Assembly: GCA_905480645.1 (NCBI GenBank) | Contig: CAJQRC010000017.1 | Span: 1 to 64,000 of the forward strand | DNA: 64,000 nucleotides | Source of the DNA: an uncultured Tateyamaria sp. | Lineage (GTDB): Bacteria; Pseudomonadota; Alphaproteobacteria; Rhodobacterales; Rhodobacteraceae | Direction: 5' to 3' | Shown: positions 36,681-47,263 of the stretch, piece by piece | Numbering within the stretch: position 1 is the stretch's first letter | How the letters are laid out: each line of letters begins with the position of its first letter | Translations under genes and position numbers: made by a program | Notes under the pieces: model-generated | The model's database searches: none | What the model saw: only the letters and a program-made list of their open reading frames with translations | Told to the model about the DNA's origin: nothing

Positions 36681-37595
36681 TTGGGTATCATGGGCATAGA
36701 TCTTCGACACTTTCGGTGTTTTGTAGCAGTTGCTGAAGAATTGCATTTTCATAAAGCAGCAAAGAGGCTTGGTGTGGCTCAACCGGCTCTAAGCCGGACT
36801 ATTCAGAATCTTGAACATTCACTCGGCGTTACCCTGTTTGTGCGTAGCAATCGAAATGTTGAAATTACAATTGCGGGACAATCTTTTTTGAAAGGGTGTA
36901 GGGAAATTCTGAATAGAACCCAACAAATTGTACAAGATGCTCAACGCGTGCATCAGGGCAAAATTGGAACTTTAAGGATTGGTTACACAGATAATGCGAT
37001 CAATGGTTATGCACCGGATTTATTAAAAAATTTTCAAAGATCTCAACCTGATATTGCGTTGCAACTGACCCATAGTGTTACTGCAAACCAATTGGCAGAG
37101 TTAGAGGAAGGGATCATTGATTTTGGGTTTGCGACTGGATCTGTAGCTCGCTCTGGTTTTAGTCATCTCTGTATTCAGCGTGAACTTTTTGTATGCATTG
37201 TTTATGAGGGGCATCCGTTTTTTGGTCGTGAAAGTGTTCATATCCGAGAGTTTTCTAATGAGGTAATGATACAGGGTACCCCAGAAAAATGGGAGCATTT
37301 CAATTCATATCTCACCCCTCTGTATCGCAAAGCTGGATTTGAACCTATTGTTTCCCAAATGGGCATGGCGACTTCAGATATCTTACGGTTGGTGGCATGT
37401 GGAATGGGGATTACAATCCTTACAGAGTCCGTGGCAGACATATTACCGCCGAAACTGAAGGCAATTCCATTGCAGGAGATAACAGATCAGCTGGAAACTA
37501 TCATTATTTGGCGCACAGATCAGACCAATAATGCCAAAGAGCACTTTGTTTCATTTCTAAAAAAGTCGCTATTTCCAGATACTCAATCCGTGTAA
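36681..37595 (+). CDS. LysR-family transcriptional regulator
   Basis: IDLRHFRCFVAVAEELHFHKAAKRLGVAQPALSRTIQNLEHSLGVTLFVRSNRNV; divergent from TRAP operon. Confidence 0.92.
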   Translation: MGIMGIDLRHFRCFVAVAEELHFHKAAKRLGVAQPALSRTIQNLEHSLGVTLFVRSNRNVEITIAGQSFLKGCREILNRTQQIVQDAQRVHQGKIGTLRIGYTDNAINGYAPDLLKNFQRSQPDIALQLTHSVTANQLAELEEGIIDFGFATGSVARSGFSHLCIQRELFVCIVYEGHPFFGRESVHIREFSNEVMIQGTPEKWEHFNSYLTPLYRKAGFEPIVSQMGMATSDILRLVACGMGITILTESVADILPPKLKAIPLQEITDQLETIIIWRTDQTNNAKEHFVSFLKKSLFPDTQSV

Positions 37596-37620
37596 TATTG
37601 ACCTTATTTGTCATTCATAT

Positions 37621-38847
37621 TTAAAGTGGTTGATCACGCATAAGCCTTGGAAGATCCCCCGTTAAGCCAGCAGCTTCGCGAATGAATGTCCGCCTAAGGC
37701 CTGGCATGGCGTTTATAATACCCATCCCAATGTTGCGTAAACCTCGCAAAGATGGACTATCATTTGAAAACAGCCTGTTAAAAGTATCTGTCGCCAAGCT
37801 TAATGCAGTATTATCAAACCTACGCCATTCCTCATATCGAGACAGTACAGCAATACTACCAGCATCTTCGCCACGCCTTACCGCATCGATAATCACTTCT
37901 GCCAATGCTGCAATGTCTCGCATTCCAGCATTCAGGCCTTGCCCGGCAATTGGGTGAACTCCGTGCGCTGCATCCCCTATCAAAGCAACCCGCTCAGAAA
38001 TCAGGCGTTGTGTTACTGATAGCGACAACGGATAAGTATAGCGTTGACCTATCAGACTTATTTCACCCATAAAATCACCGAAGCGTGGTCGTAACATTGT
38101 GAGATATTCAGTATTGGAAAGTTTATTGAAAATTTCTGCGTTATGGGTGGTTTCACTCCAAACGATTGAACTTACATTATTTGGAAGTGGTAAGATAGCG
38201 AGTGGGCCGGGGGGCATAAAAAATTGGTGTGCAACGCCGTGATGAGGTTTTTCGTGGGCAATGGCGCAGACCAAGGCGGTTTGATCATAGTTCCAGCCAT
38301 TCCGTTTGATTTGTGCTCGCTTGGCTGTACCGCTACTCCGCCCGTCGGCACCAATTAAAAGTCCAGTAGTTAGTATTTTGCCTGTATTTAGCGTCACGCT
38401 CAAGTTGCTTGGGCTGGCTATTTGATTTGTTACCTTTTGCCCTGATAAATGGGTAATATTGAGGGATGCTTCCATTCCTTTAAGTAATGCGTGGCGCAAA
38501 TATCTGTCTTGCACCATGTAACCCATCGGCCCTTCTTCAATCTCGGCGTGATCGAAGTGCATAAAAAACGGCGAAGGCCCTTCGCCTGCACGGCCTTCAG
38601 TTACTTTAATTTCAAGAATTGGCTCACTTTGGCTTTTCACTTCGTCCCATATGCCAATACCGTTTAATAAACGCTGTGAGGTGAGTGCAATAGCATAACT
38701 ACGCCCATTAAAGGCAGCATTTTTACGCACTTTTTCTTTGAGGGCGTCGACGACTACCACCTTCAGACCTGTCTGAGCCAAGGCTAACGCTAGAATTGGG
38801 CCCGATAGGCCACCTCCAACAATCAGTATATCGCAGTCATTCTTCAT
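37621..38847 (-). CDS. UbiH/UbiF/COQ6-family FAD-dependent monooxygenase
   Basis: MKNDCDILIVGGGLSGPILALALAQTGLKVVVVDA; LIGDAAHGVHPIAGQGLNAGMRD; start moved to the ATG at 38847. Confidence 0.88.
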   Translation of the reverse strand: MKNDCDILIVGGGLSGPILALALAQTGLKVVVVDALKEKVRKNAAFNGRSYAIALTSQRLLNGIGIWDEVKSQSEPILEIKVTEGRAGEGPSPFFMHFDHAEIEEGPMGYMVQDRYLRHALLKGMEASLNITHLSGQKVTNQIASPSNLSVTLNTGKILTTGLLIGADGRSSGTAKRAQIKRNGWNYDQTALVCAIAHEKPHHGVAHQFFMPPGPLAILPLPNNVSSIVWSETTHNAEIFNKLSNTEYLTMLRPRFGDFMGEISLIGQRYTYPLSLSVTQRLISERVALIGDAAHGVHPIAGQGLNAGMRDIAALAEVIIDAVRRGEDAGSIAVLSRYEEWRRFDNTALSLATDTFNRLFSNDSPSLRGLRNIGMGIINAMPGLRRTFIREAAGLTGDLPRLMRDQPL

Positions 38848-38956
38848 AGGGCACTTTTGACGATACTTTGCATAACCACCAATATGTTGGTGCACATGGG
38901 ATTGTCCATGTGCCAGCACGTCGCTACCGTTAAGATACTGGAATATGGAGGCTGCA

Positions 38957-40300
38957 ATGCAAGAGTGGTTAGACAAAAGTGCGACTGAATTGGGTGATGC
39001 AATTGGATCTGGTGAAGTTGACCCAGTTGAATTGACGCAGGCTTTTTTTGATAAAATTAAAGTGCATGAATTAAGTGACCGCATTTATGCTCGCCTCACG
39101 GAAGATCGTGCCTTTAATGAGGCTGAGGCGGCCCGAGAACGTGCTAAATTAGGGCAACGTCTTTCATGTTTGGATGGTGTGCCGATTAGTTGGAAAGATT
39201 TGTTTGATACGGCTGGAACGGCAACTGAGGCTGGTTCAAAATTATTAAAAGGTAGGGTCCCGGACAAAGACGCATTAGTACTGCGTAATGCATCCGCCTA
39301 TGGCTTAGTTTGTTTGGGAAAAACCCATATGAGTGAACTTGCGTTCTCTGGCCTTGGTTATAATCCGTCAACTGCGACGCCACCTTGTGTAAACGATTTT
39401 GATGCGGTGCCTGGTGGATCTTCTTCAGGTACGGCTGCCTCAATAGCTTTTGGTCTGGCGCCAGCAGGTATTGGATCTGATACGGGTGGTTCGGTGCGCA
39501 TTCCTGCAGCCTGGAACGATTTAGTGGGTTTGAAAACAACTACTGGGCGGTTATCTCTTGAGGGTTGTGTACCATTAAGTCTCAAATTTGATACTGTTGG
39601 TCCATTGGCCAAATCAGTAAGAGATGTGGCAGTTTTAATGTCGGTAATGGAAGGACGAAGATCATTTGATTTGCGCGGAGCTTCCTTAAAAGGTCGTCGA
39701 TTTGCCGCGCTACAGACAGTTGTTTTGGATGATATTCGGAACGCTCCCCTTACAGCGTATAATCAGGCCTTGGAGCAATTACAGGATGCTGGGGCGATTG
39801 TGGAAAAGGTTGAGGCTCCGGAGTTATCCGGTGAAAACGGTGCTATGGCGACTGCAGGCCCACTTTATCCCGGCGAAGTCTATGGACTATGGCGTGATGT
39901 CATCGAAGCTAACCCTGATGATATGTATTTTGAAATTTTAGAACGATTTCGTTTAGGTTCAAATTTCTCTGCTCCTGATTATAACTCTGCTTGGTCGCGC
40001 TTGGAGGCTGCGCGCCAAATTTGGAACGGACGTATGAATAGTTTCGATGCGGTTTTATCACCGTCATCGCCTATATTGCCACCTAATCTGGATCGCTTGA
40101 ATAAAGACAGTAAATATTACGTGACTGAAAATTTGTTGACTTTGCGCAATACACGTGTGGGGAACCTTTTAGGGTTGTGTGCGCTTACCATACCAACCGG
40201 AGTTCCAAGCTGTGGGATAATGCTGATGGGTGCACCACATAGTGACGAGGCTTTGTTGCGCGTTGGTATAGCCGCCGAAAAAGCACTGGTTAAATCTTAA
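38957..40300 (+). CDS. Amidase-signature-family enzyme
   Basis: GVPISWKDLFDTAGTATEAGS, PGGSSSGTAASIAFGLAPAGIGSDTGGSVRIPAAW. Confidence 0.9.
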   Translation: MQEWLDKSATELGDAIGSGEVDPVELTQAFFDKIKVHELSDRIYARLTEDRAFNEAEAARERAKLGQRLSCLDGVPISWKDLFDTAGTATEAGSKLLKGRVPDKDALVLRNASAYGLVCLGKTHMSELAFSGLGYNPSTATPPCVNDFDAVPGGSSSGTAASIAFGLAPAGIGSDTGGSVRIPAAWNDLVGLKTTTGRLSLEGCVPLSLKFDTVGPLAKSVRDVAVLMSVMEGRRSFDLRGASLKGRRFAALQTVVLDDIRNAPLTAYNQALEQLQDAGAIVEKVEAPELSGENGAMATAGPLYPGEVYGLWRDVIEANPDDMYFEILERFRLGSNFSAPDYNSAWSRLEAARQIWNGRMNSFDAVLSPSSPILPPNLDRLNKDSKYYVTENLLTLRNTRVGNLLGLCALTIPTGVPSCGIMLMGAPHSDEALLRVGIAAEKALVKS

Positions 40301-40502
40301 GGTACTGAAATAATAAGATTTAATAATTATTTTCAACTTCAATTCGTAGGACCTTATTTTTTAACAAAAGATAAGAAGATAGAAAGTTTGGCGGATTTGC
40401 CACAAGGTCAGTATTTGATTTTGTTTTTCTGGACGCGGGAGCCGGCAATAGGCTATCCTGTTTAAAACGGGGCGATTACGATCCCGAACTTGAGGCAGTT
40501 TT

Positions 40503-41681
40503 ATGAAGTTTCCCGAGCGGTTTTCGAACCTTCCGGCTTATGCATTTCCGCGGTTGCGCGAACTTTTGGACATACATCCACCTGGCGGCGATGTAGTGCA
40601 CATGGCTATTGGTGAGCCGCAACATGCTTTCCCTGCTTGGGTTACTGATATAATTTCAGAGCATTCTGCTGGTTTTAATAAATACCCACCGAATGATGGT
40701 ATCCATGAATTGCGAAGTGCTTTTTGTAATTGGCTATTGCGTCGCTATGGTGTGAAACGGGATCCTGATACAAACGTTATGCCTTTGAATGGAACGCGAG
40801 AGGGTCTGTACAACGTGGCCATGGCTCTTTGTCCAGAGCAAAAAAACGGTCAACGCCCTGTCGTGTTGATGCCAAATCCATTTTATCAAGTTTACATGGT
40901 GGCAGCGATTTCGTCTGGAGCAGAACCGGTTTTAGTCCCAGCAACTGCAGCAACTGGGCATTTACCGGATTATGCATCAGTTGATCCTGAAATCTTAAAT
41001 CGGACGGTTGCGTGTTACATGTGTTCACCAGCCAACCCGCAAGGTGCTACTGCAGGCAATGACTATTGGTGCGATCTCGTAGCATTGGCAGAACAATATG
41101 ATTTTCAGATTTTTGCAGACGAATGTTATTCGGAAATTTACCGAGACACCCCGCCTGTTGGTATTTTAGAATGTTTAGATAATGCGCATCCCGAACGGGC
41201 TGTTGCTTTTCATTCGCTGTCAAAGCGCTCAAACCTCCCTGGGCTACGGTCTGGCTTTATTGTTGGTGGGCCAAATACTATTATAGAAATAAAAAAACTG
41301 CGCAATTATGCTGGAGCGCCATTGCCAACTCCATTGCAGTATGCCGCAGCGGCTGTTTGGGTTGACGAAATACATGTAAACCAGAACCGCGCCCAGTATC
41401 TCGAGAAGTACAAATTGGCAGACAAAATTTTAGGTGACGTGCCGGGCTATGTAGCACCGCATGCTGGCTTTTTCTTATGGTTGCCCGTTGAAGATGGAGA
41501 AGTAGCGGCGCTTAAGTTGTGGAAGGCTGTAGGGGTACGGGTTTTACCTGGCGCCTATCTGGCGCGTGAGATCGATGGGTTTAACCCCGGTGACAAATAT
41601 ATTCGAGTGGCATTAGTTGCTCCAAAGACAGAGACGGAGCGTGGCCTACGAGCAATTCGCGATGTTCTCTATACTCAATAA
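40503..41681 (+). CDS. Class I/II aminotransferase, DapC-like
   Basis: [25 protein letters not shown]-Lys region [15 protein letters not shown]. Confidence 0.85.
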   Translation: MKFPERFSNLPAYAFPRLRELLDIHPPGGDVVHMAIGEPQHAFPAWVTDIISEHSAGFNKYPPNDGIHELRSAFCNWLLRRYGVKRDPDTNVMPLNGTREGLYNVAMALCPEQKNGQRPVVLMPNPFYQVYMVAAISSGAEPVLVPATAATGHLPDYASVDPEILNRTVACYMCSPANPQGATAGNDYWCDLVALAEQYDFQIFADECYSEIYRDTPPVGILECLDNAHPERAVAFHSLSKRSNLPGLRSGFIVGGPNTIIEIKKLRNYAGAPLPTPLQYAAAAVWVDEIHVNQNRAQYLEKYKLADKILGDVPGYVAPHAGFFLWLPVEDGEVAALKLWKAVGVRVLPGAYLAREIDGFNPGDKYIRVALVAPKTETERGLRAIRDVLYTQ

Positions 41682-41694
41682 AGACGAGGGAAGT

Positions 41695-44580
41695 ATGGCA
41701 TATCAGACACGACGAGATCCACTTTTTGATCATGGGATGCAGGCTGTTATAGAAAAGCGTGGTCGTGAATTAATTGGTGTTGTTCTGCTAATTGTAGGTA
41801 CAATGACAGCAGCGATGATGTTGAGTTACACACCAGATGACCCGAACTGGATGACATCTACGGATGCCCCAATCCAAAATTGGACGGGTCAAACTGGTGC
41901 TGCAATTGCTGGGACGCTGTTTATGATTGCGGGCTGGGGATTTTTTGGTATCCCTATTATTCTTCTGGCTTGGGGTGCGCGCTTTATTCTGAATTTGGGA
42001 ATTGGCCGAGCACTTGGTCGTCTGATTTTTGCACCAATTGCTATTGCTTTAGGAGCAATTTATGCATCGACTTTACAGCCCGGCCCTGAATGGATTTCAG
42101 CACATGCGTTTGGTCTTGGGGGTTTGTTTGGTGATACTGTTGCTAGCGTAATATTGACATTACTTCCGCTTGGATCAGCATTTTCTATTAAATTGGTATC
42201 CTTTTTAATGGGCGTTGGGATTTTGATTTTTGGTGCATTTGTAACCGGGTTTACCCGCCCTGAAGTACAAAGTGTGAGTCGGTTTTTGTTTATGGGTATT
42301 GTAATGGCTTACGCAGGTTTCATGACGTTGCTTGGCCTTGGTGCTAGTGGGGCCATACAAAGTGCGCGTGCAATGCAGGAGCGTAAGGCGGAGCGCCGGT
42401 CCGACCGAGAAACTGAAGAATTGGAACTGGAAGGCTGTGCGACAGATTCACAAGATCATGACGAATATGAGGAAGAGGTTGAAAAGCCAAGCCTGCTGGC
42501 CCGTATGCCAACACTCATTAAACGCGCAGTTCCGAGTTTAGAGGATGTTTTGGAGCCTCCATTTACAGAAAATTATAATGAGTTTAGTACAAATGAAGAA
42601 TTTGGTGAACAACGTATTAAGGCAAAGATTTCAGACGTTATTAAATCTAGGGTGCGGTCTAATCCAGCACTTCATGTCACCTCAGTTGCCCCGCTAAGTA
42701 AAGGTCGCGGTCGTGGTCCTGATCCGTTAGTTTTGAATACACACCCTCAAAACAATTTGCCGTCAGAGCCCCCCTTGACCTCTCCAATCTTAAGTCACGC
42801 GGAGGCATTCGAAACAGCACCTCATACCGGGTCAATTGATGCTCCAGTTGAGAATTGGATCGAAGATGATTCTATGTTCGACAATGAAGAGGTAAGCCTG
42901 CCTGAGTTAAACGATGGTGTTACGTCTGATGCGCAGCCTATCACATCAAAAATAATTATAACTGAACCTCGCAAGGTTGTGCAGCAACCATTGCGCAAGC
43001 CGGTGCAACCGAGTGCCCGTGCAAAAGCTGAAGCTCAGCCTGCTTTGCGGTTTGAAGACTCTCATCCAGGCTTTGAATTGCCACCGCTCAACTTGCTTGA
43101 AACCCCCATTGAAATTCAGCGACAACACCTAAGTGATGACGCATTGGAAGAAAACGCACGGATGTTGGAAAATGTGCTGGATGATTATGGTGTAAAAGGA
43201 GAGATCGTGGCGGTGCGTCCTGGACCAGTCGTCACAATGTACGAATTGGAACCCGCTCCTGGATTGAAGGCGTCGCGTGTTATTGGATTGGCAGATGATA
43301 TTGCCCGGTCTATGGCGGCTCTTTCTGCGCGCGTATCTACAGTTCCCGGTCGTTCTGTCATTGGAATAGAATTGCCTAACGAGAATCGTGAGAAGGTTGT
43401 ATTACGAGAAATTTTAGCAAGTAGGGACTTTGGTGACAGTAGAATGCGACTGCCTTTAGCCTTGGGCAAGGATATTGGTGGTGAAGCGGTTGTTGCGAAC
43501 CTCGCCAAAATGCCTCATTTGCTAATAGCAGGCACAACAGGCTCAGGTAAATCAGTTGCGATAAATACCATGATTTTATCGCTACTTTACAAGCTTAGTC
43601 CGGAAGAATGTCGGTTGATCATGATAGATCCCAAGATGCTGGAGTTAAGTGTTTATGACGGAATTCCTCACCTATTATCTCCAGTTGTAACAGACCCAAA
43701 GAAGGCAGTTGTTGCCTTAAAATGGACTGTTGGAGAGATGGAAGAGCGGTATCGCAAAATGTCTAAAATGGGCGTGCGCAATATTGAAGGGTACAATGGT
43801 CGCGTCCGCGAAGCATTGGCGAAAGATGAAATGTTCAGTCGTACAGTCCAGACCGGATTTGATGATGATACTGGTGAGCCAATCTTTGAAACTGAAGAAA
43901 TTATGCCAGAAGCACTCCCTTATATTGTCGTCATTGTCGATGAAATGGCTGATTTGATGATGGTTGCTGGCAAGGAGATTGAAGCTTGTATTCAGCGTTT
44001 AGCCCAAATGGCACGTGCTTCTGGCATTCATTTAATTATGGCCACCCAGCGTCCCTCTGTAGACGTAATTACTGGCACAATTAAGGCAAACTTCCCTACA
44101 AGGATATCGTTTCAGGTAACATCCAAAATCGATTCGCGTACAATTCTGGGCGAGATGGGTGCTGAACAGCTACTCGGTATGGGTGATATGCTTTACATGG
44201 CTGGAGGCGCCAAAATTACACGTTGTCATGGTCCATTCGTTAGTGATGAAGAAGTTGAAGAGGTTGTGAACCATCTTAAGGGTTTTGGCGCGCCAGCTTA
44301 TGTTTCGGATGTTGTTAAAGGTCCTTCAGAGGACAAAGAGAGTAGCATTGATCAGGTTCTTGGTCTTGGTGGAAACACAGATGGTGAAGATGCGTTGTAC
44401 GACACAGCCGTTGCCATCGTGATAAAAGATAGGAAATGTTCAACGAGCTACATTCAGCGTAAATTGGCGATTGGTTATAACAAGGCCGCTCGGCTTGTTG
44501 AGCAAATGGAAGATCAAGGCTTAGTCAGTCCTGCAAATCATGTTGGTAAGCGTGAGATCTTAGTTCCTGAAAATGGTTAA
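41695..44580 (+). CDS. ftsK: DNA translocase FtsK
   Basis: N-terminal 4-TM domain; Walker [27 protein letters not shown]-terminal gamma domain [34 protein letters not shown]; start [14 protein letters not shown]. Confidence 0.96.
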   Translation: MAYQTRRDPLFDHGMQAVIEKRGRELIGVVLLIVGTMTAAMMLSYTPDDPNWMTSTDAPIQNWTGQTGAAIAGTLFMIAGWGFFGIPIILLAWGARFILNLGIGRALGRLIFAPIAIALGAIYASTLQPGPEWISAHAFGLGGLFGDTVASVILTLLPLGSAFSIKLVSFLMGVGILIFGAFVTGFTRPEVQSVSRFLFMGIVMAYAGFMTLLGLGASGAIQSARAMQERKAERRSDRETEELELEGCATDSQDHDEYEEEVEKPSLLARMPTLIKRAVPSLEDVLEPPFTENYNEFSTNEEFGEQRIKAKISDVIKSRVRSNPALHVTSVAPLSKGRGRGPDPLVLNTHPQNNLPSEPPLTSPILSHAEAFETAPHTGSIDAPVENWIEDDSMFDNEEVSLPELNDGVTSDAQPITSKIIITEPRKVVQQPLRKPVQPSARAKAEAQPALRFEDSHPGFELPPLNLLETPIEIQRQHLSDDALEENARMLENVLDDYGVKGEIVAVRPGPVVTMYELEPAPGLKASRVIGLADDIARSMAALSARVSTVPGRSVIGIELPNENREKVVLREILASRDFGDSRMRLPLALGKDIGGEAVVANLAKMPHLLIAGTTGSGKSVAINTMILSLLYKLSPEECRLIMIDPKMLELSVYDGIPHLLSPVVTDPKKAVVALKWTVGEMEERYRKMSKMGVRNIEGYNGRVREALAKDEMFSRTVQTGFDDDTGEPIFETEEIMPEALPYIVVIVDEMADLMMVAGKEIEACIQRLAQMARASGIHLIMATQRPSVDVITGTIKANFPTRISFQVTSKIDSRTILGEMGAEQLLGMGDMLYMAGGAKITRCHGPFVSDEEVEEVVNHLKGFGAPAYVSDVVKGPSEDKESSIDQVLGLGGNTDGEDALYDTAVAIVIKDRKCSTSYIQRKLAIGYNKAARLVEQMEDQGLVSPANHVGKREILVPENG

Positions 44581-44588
44581 TTTTGTTC

Positions 44589-44610
44589 AACCTAATTTGA
44601 TTAGGTTTTC
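44589..44610 (+). terminator. Weak hairpin downstream of ftsK (possible terminator/attenuator)
   Basis: aacctaat-ttg-attaggtt followed by ttc. Confidence 0.35.
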
Positions 44611-44703
44611 AAATTAAAGCAGTTAATTTAAACAGAACATAGCTCATCAGAAACCGTCATTTTATATACAAAACAAGTTTGTTAGATTGGAAAAATAAGC
44701 CGT

Positions 44704-45300
44704 ATGATTCTTTTTGCACGTTTGATTATAGTAGTCTTTACAAGTTTTCTGGCGCAAATTTCCTTAGCTGATAAATTGCCATTAGCGCAAATTTCTAAAT
44801 ATTTGAATGATTTGAAAACAGTTGAGGGTAACTTTACTCAGGTCAATGACGATGGAACGATCAGCACTGGAATACTCTATATCAAACGGCCTGGTAAAAT
44901 GCGTTTAGAGTATGATCCCCCCAACAATGCGTTGGTCATAGCAAGTAACAAGGCAGTCTACATAATAGATAAAAAATCTAACCAAATGCCTGAGACTTAT
45001 CCGCTACGACGCACACCATTATCAATTATTTTAGCCCCTAATGTTAATTTATCTCGTCAAAAGATGGTTGTTGGCCACGATTATGATGGAACCGCTACAA
45101 TCATTACTGCACAGGATCCTAAAAATACAGAATACGGGAGTATTCTGATGAAATTCTCTGATGAGCCCGTTCAATTGCGTCAGTGGATTGTACGCGACAG
45201 TAGTGGTGGTGAGACGACCGTCGTTTTAGAGACTCTGACAACAGGAGTTAACCTATCAAACCGTCTTTTTGACCTACCAAGCCGCGAGCGAGAGAATTAA
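44704..45300 (+). CDS. lolA: Outer-membrane lipoprotein carrier protein LolA
   Basis: Signal peptide; LNDLKTVEGNFTQVNDDGTISTGILYIKRPGKMRLEYDPP. Confidence 0.88.
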   Translation: MILFARLIIVVFTSFLAQISLADKLPLAQISKYLNDLKTVEGNFTQVNDDGTISTGILYIKRPGKMRLEYDPPNNALVIASNKAVYIIDKKSNQMPETYPLRRTPLSIILAPNVNLSRQKMVVGHDYDGTATIITAQDPKNTEYGSILMKFSDEPVQLRQWIVRDSSGGETTVVLETLTTGVNLSNRLFDLPSREREN

Positions 45301-45896
45301 AGTCCTCTGGCACGGCAATTTCTCAATTGGTTTGCGTACATCTGAGACCGTCTTTCAACTTTGTCAGCAACACGAAGTAACCAAGATTTTTTCCGATGAC
45401 TGCCACGTGCATACCCACCACGGCCTTCATGGTAAGCAAGATACTGATTGCGCGCATCCGATAAAGAAATACCAAGCTTTCTATTTGTTTCGGCCATATA
45501 CCAGCCCATAAAATCTGATGCATCACGGATGCGATGGCGTCGGGGAGAGCGCCGGTTGGTTGCGCCACGATATTCTTTCCATGTGCCATCAAGTGCTTGG
45601 GAGTAGCCATAAGCGCTGGACTGCCGTCCAATGGGAATTACACCTGCTGCATATCGGTAGGGGGGCCGCGCATCTGAAATAAATTTACTTTCTTGATGAA
45701 TAGTTGCCATTTGTACGTGTACTGGCACTCCCCAGCGGCGTTCCGTTGCTTTAAATGCTCGGGCGTATTTTGGGCGCTCTTTCAAAATGGAACATGCATT
45801 ATCCAGCGAACGAGGTGCGTCTCCAGAACCACCGCCACAGCTGGCTGCTAATAGTACCAATGTCAGTGCGCGAAAGAGTCTGCTCATCTGCCTCAC
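45297..45896 (-). CDS. SLT-domain lytic transglycosylase, lipoprotein-like
   Basis: Lipobox-like LAASCGGG; MATIHQESKFISDARPPYRY...SSAYGYSQALDGTWKEY. Confidence 0.85.
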   Translation of the reverse strand: MRQMSRLFRALTLVLLAASCGGGSGDAPRSLDNACSILKERPKYARAFKATERRWGVPVHVQMATIHQESKFISDARPPYRYAAGVIPIGRQSSAYGYSQALDGTWKEYRGATNRRSPRRHRIRDASDFMGWYMAETNRKLGISLSDARNQYLAYHEGRGGYARGSHRKKSWLLRVADKVERRSQMYANQLRNCRARGL

Positions 45897-45953
45897 TCGC
45901 TTTATTGTTTTTTTTCACTCTAGCTGAATTTTCTTGTGATGGGAATCACGATT

Positions 45954-46862
45954 TTAAAGAATGGCAGCTAGAATAAGCGGTAATGCTCCGACCGACATTA
46001 GGGTTGATGCTACAACCAAGCCAGCAACTGATTGAGCGTCTGCTCCATATTTTTCAGCCAGTAAATAGGATGTGACTGCAACGGGTGTCGCAACTTGCAA
46101 AACGAGTACGCCAAAAGCTGTTTGGTCGAGATCGAAATAATACCCAGAGGCCCATGCAATACCTACACATAATATAAGCTTTATGAAGGATAAAATTGCA
46201 GCTTGGATGAAGTCGTTGCCCGACAATCGAGCGAGTGCAACACCAAGGGTGATTAGCATCATTGGGATTGCCATTTGACCAATAAGTAGAAGTGCATTGG
46301 TCAGGAAAATAGGTGTTTCCCAATCTTGCCATAAAAAGATTATACCTAAAATTGTACCCCAAACTAGTGGCTCGCATAAAACTTTATGTAGTGACCCTTT
46401 GCCTGCAACCAACCAAATACCAAACGTGTATGACCAAAGTGCCATGATTGCAAAAACTATGACGGCATAACTTAATCCTAACTCTCCGAAAGCGAATAGC
46501 GCAAGCGGCAGACCTAAGTTCCCGGTATTTCCAAAAATTAGTGGTGCACTGTAGGTGCGGGTTTTTAATCCCAAAAGTTGGACTAAAATTAAAAACACTA
46601 TTGTAATAATTCCGTAGGCTACGATGGCAGCAATAGAAAGTGATTTCAGCGCTTCAGTGTCAATATGGCTTTGCATTAACGATACAAAAATCAAACAAGG
46701 TAAAGATAGTGTCATTGCCAATTGGGTGACAAACTGAATTCTATATTCTAACCCGACTTTTACCCACGCAAAGCCAATGCCAGCTAAAAGAAAGACTGGT
46801 GCTACAATTTCGAATACTGTTAATGCGAGGTTCACAAACGGAATCCAGTGAAATTTGATCAA
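45954..46862 (-). CDS. AEC-family transporter (auxin-efflux-carrier type); start uncertain
   Basis: Ten-TM pattern, FGNTGNLGLPLALFAFGE; ORF opens with TTG, an in-frame GTG at 46835 is an alternative. Confidence 0.82.
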   Translation of the reverse strand: MIKFHWIPFVNLALTVFEIVAPVFLLAGIGFAWVKVGLEYRIQFVTQLAMTLSLPCLIFVSLMQSHIDTEALKSLSIAAIVAYGIITIVFLILVQLLGLKTRTYSAPLIFGNTGNLGLPLALFAFGELGLSYAVIVFAIMALWSYTFGIWLVAGKGSLHKVLCEPLVWGTILGIIFLWQDWETPIFLTNALLLIGQMAIPMMLITLGVALARLSGNDFIQAAILSFIKLILCVGIAWASGYYFDLDQTAFGVLVLQVATPVAVTSYLLAEKYGADAQSVAGLVVASTLMSVGALPLILAAIL

Positions 46863-46917
46863 TTATTTAGACAACTGTCTCTTGCACCGTGTACTCACGA
46901 GAGATACACGGCGCAAC

Positions 46918-47247
46918 ATGATGCTGAATAAGAGCGCAAAATATCATTTAGGCCAAGTGGTTCGCCACAAAAAGCACCCTTTTCGGGGTGTTATTTTTGA
47001 CGTTGATCCAGAATTCTCCAACACGGACGAATGGTACGAAGCCATACCGGAAGATAGCCGTCCGAAAAAAGCCCAGCCTTATTACCATCTACTAGCTGAG
47101 AACGATCAAAGCTATTACGTGGCTTATGTCTCAGAGCAAAACCTTATTGCTGACAGATCCGGGGAACCGGTAGATCATCCGGATATTCCTGATTTGTTTG
47201 GTCCGTTTGAAGACGGTGCTTATCCGCTTCACTTCCAGCTGAATTAA
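46918..47247 (+). CDS. hspQ: Heat-shock protein HspQ
   Basis: KYHLGQVVRHKKHPFRGVIFDVDPEFSNTDEWYEAIP...QPYYHLLAEN; start at Met 46918 or 46921. Confidence 0.9.
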   Translation: MMLNKSAKYHLGQVVRHKKHPFRGVIFDVDPEFSNTDEWYEAIPEDSRPKKAQPYYHLLAENDQSYYVAYVSEQNLIADRSGEPVDHPDIPDLFGPFEDGAYPLHFQLN

Positions 47248-47263
47248 GCAGTAATTAGCCATA

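Noticed and set aside
38848-39084. 79-aa N-terminal extension of the UbiH-like protein
   Set aside because: The extension overlaps the divergent amidase CDS and its promoter; the FAD-binding motif begins right after the ATG at 38847.
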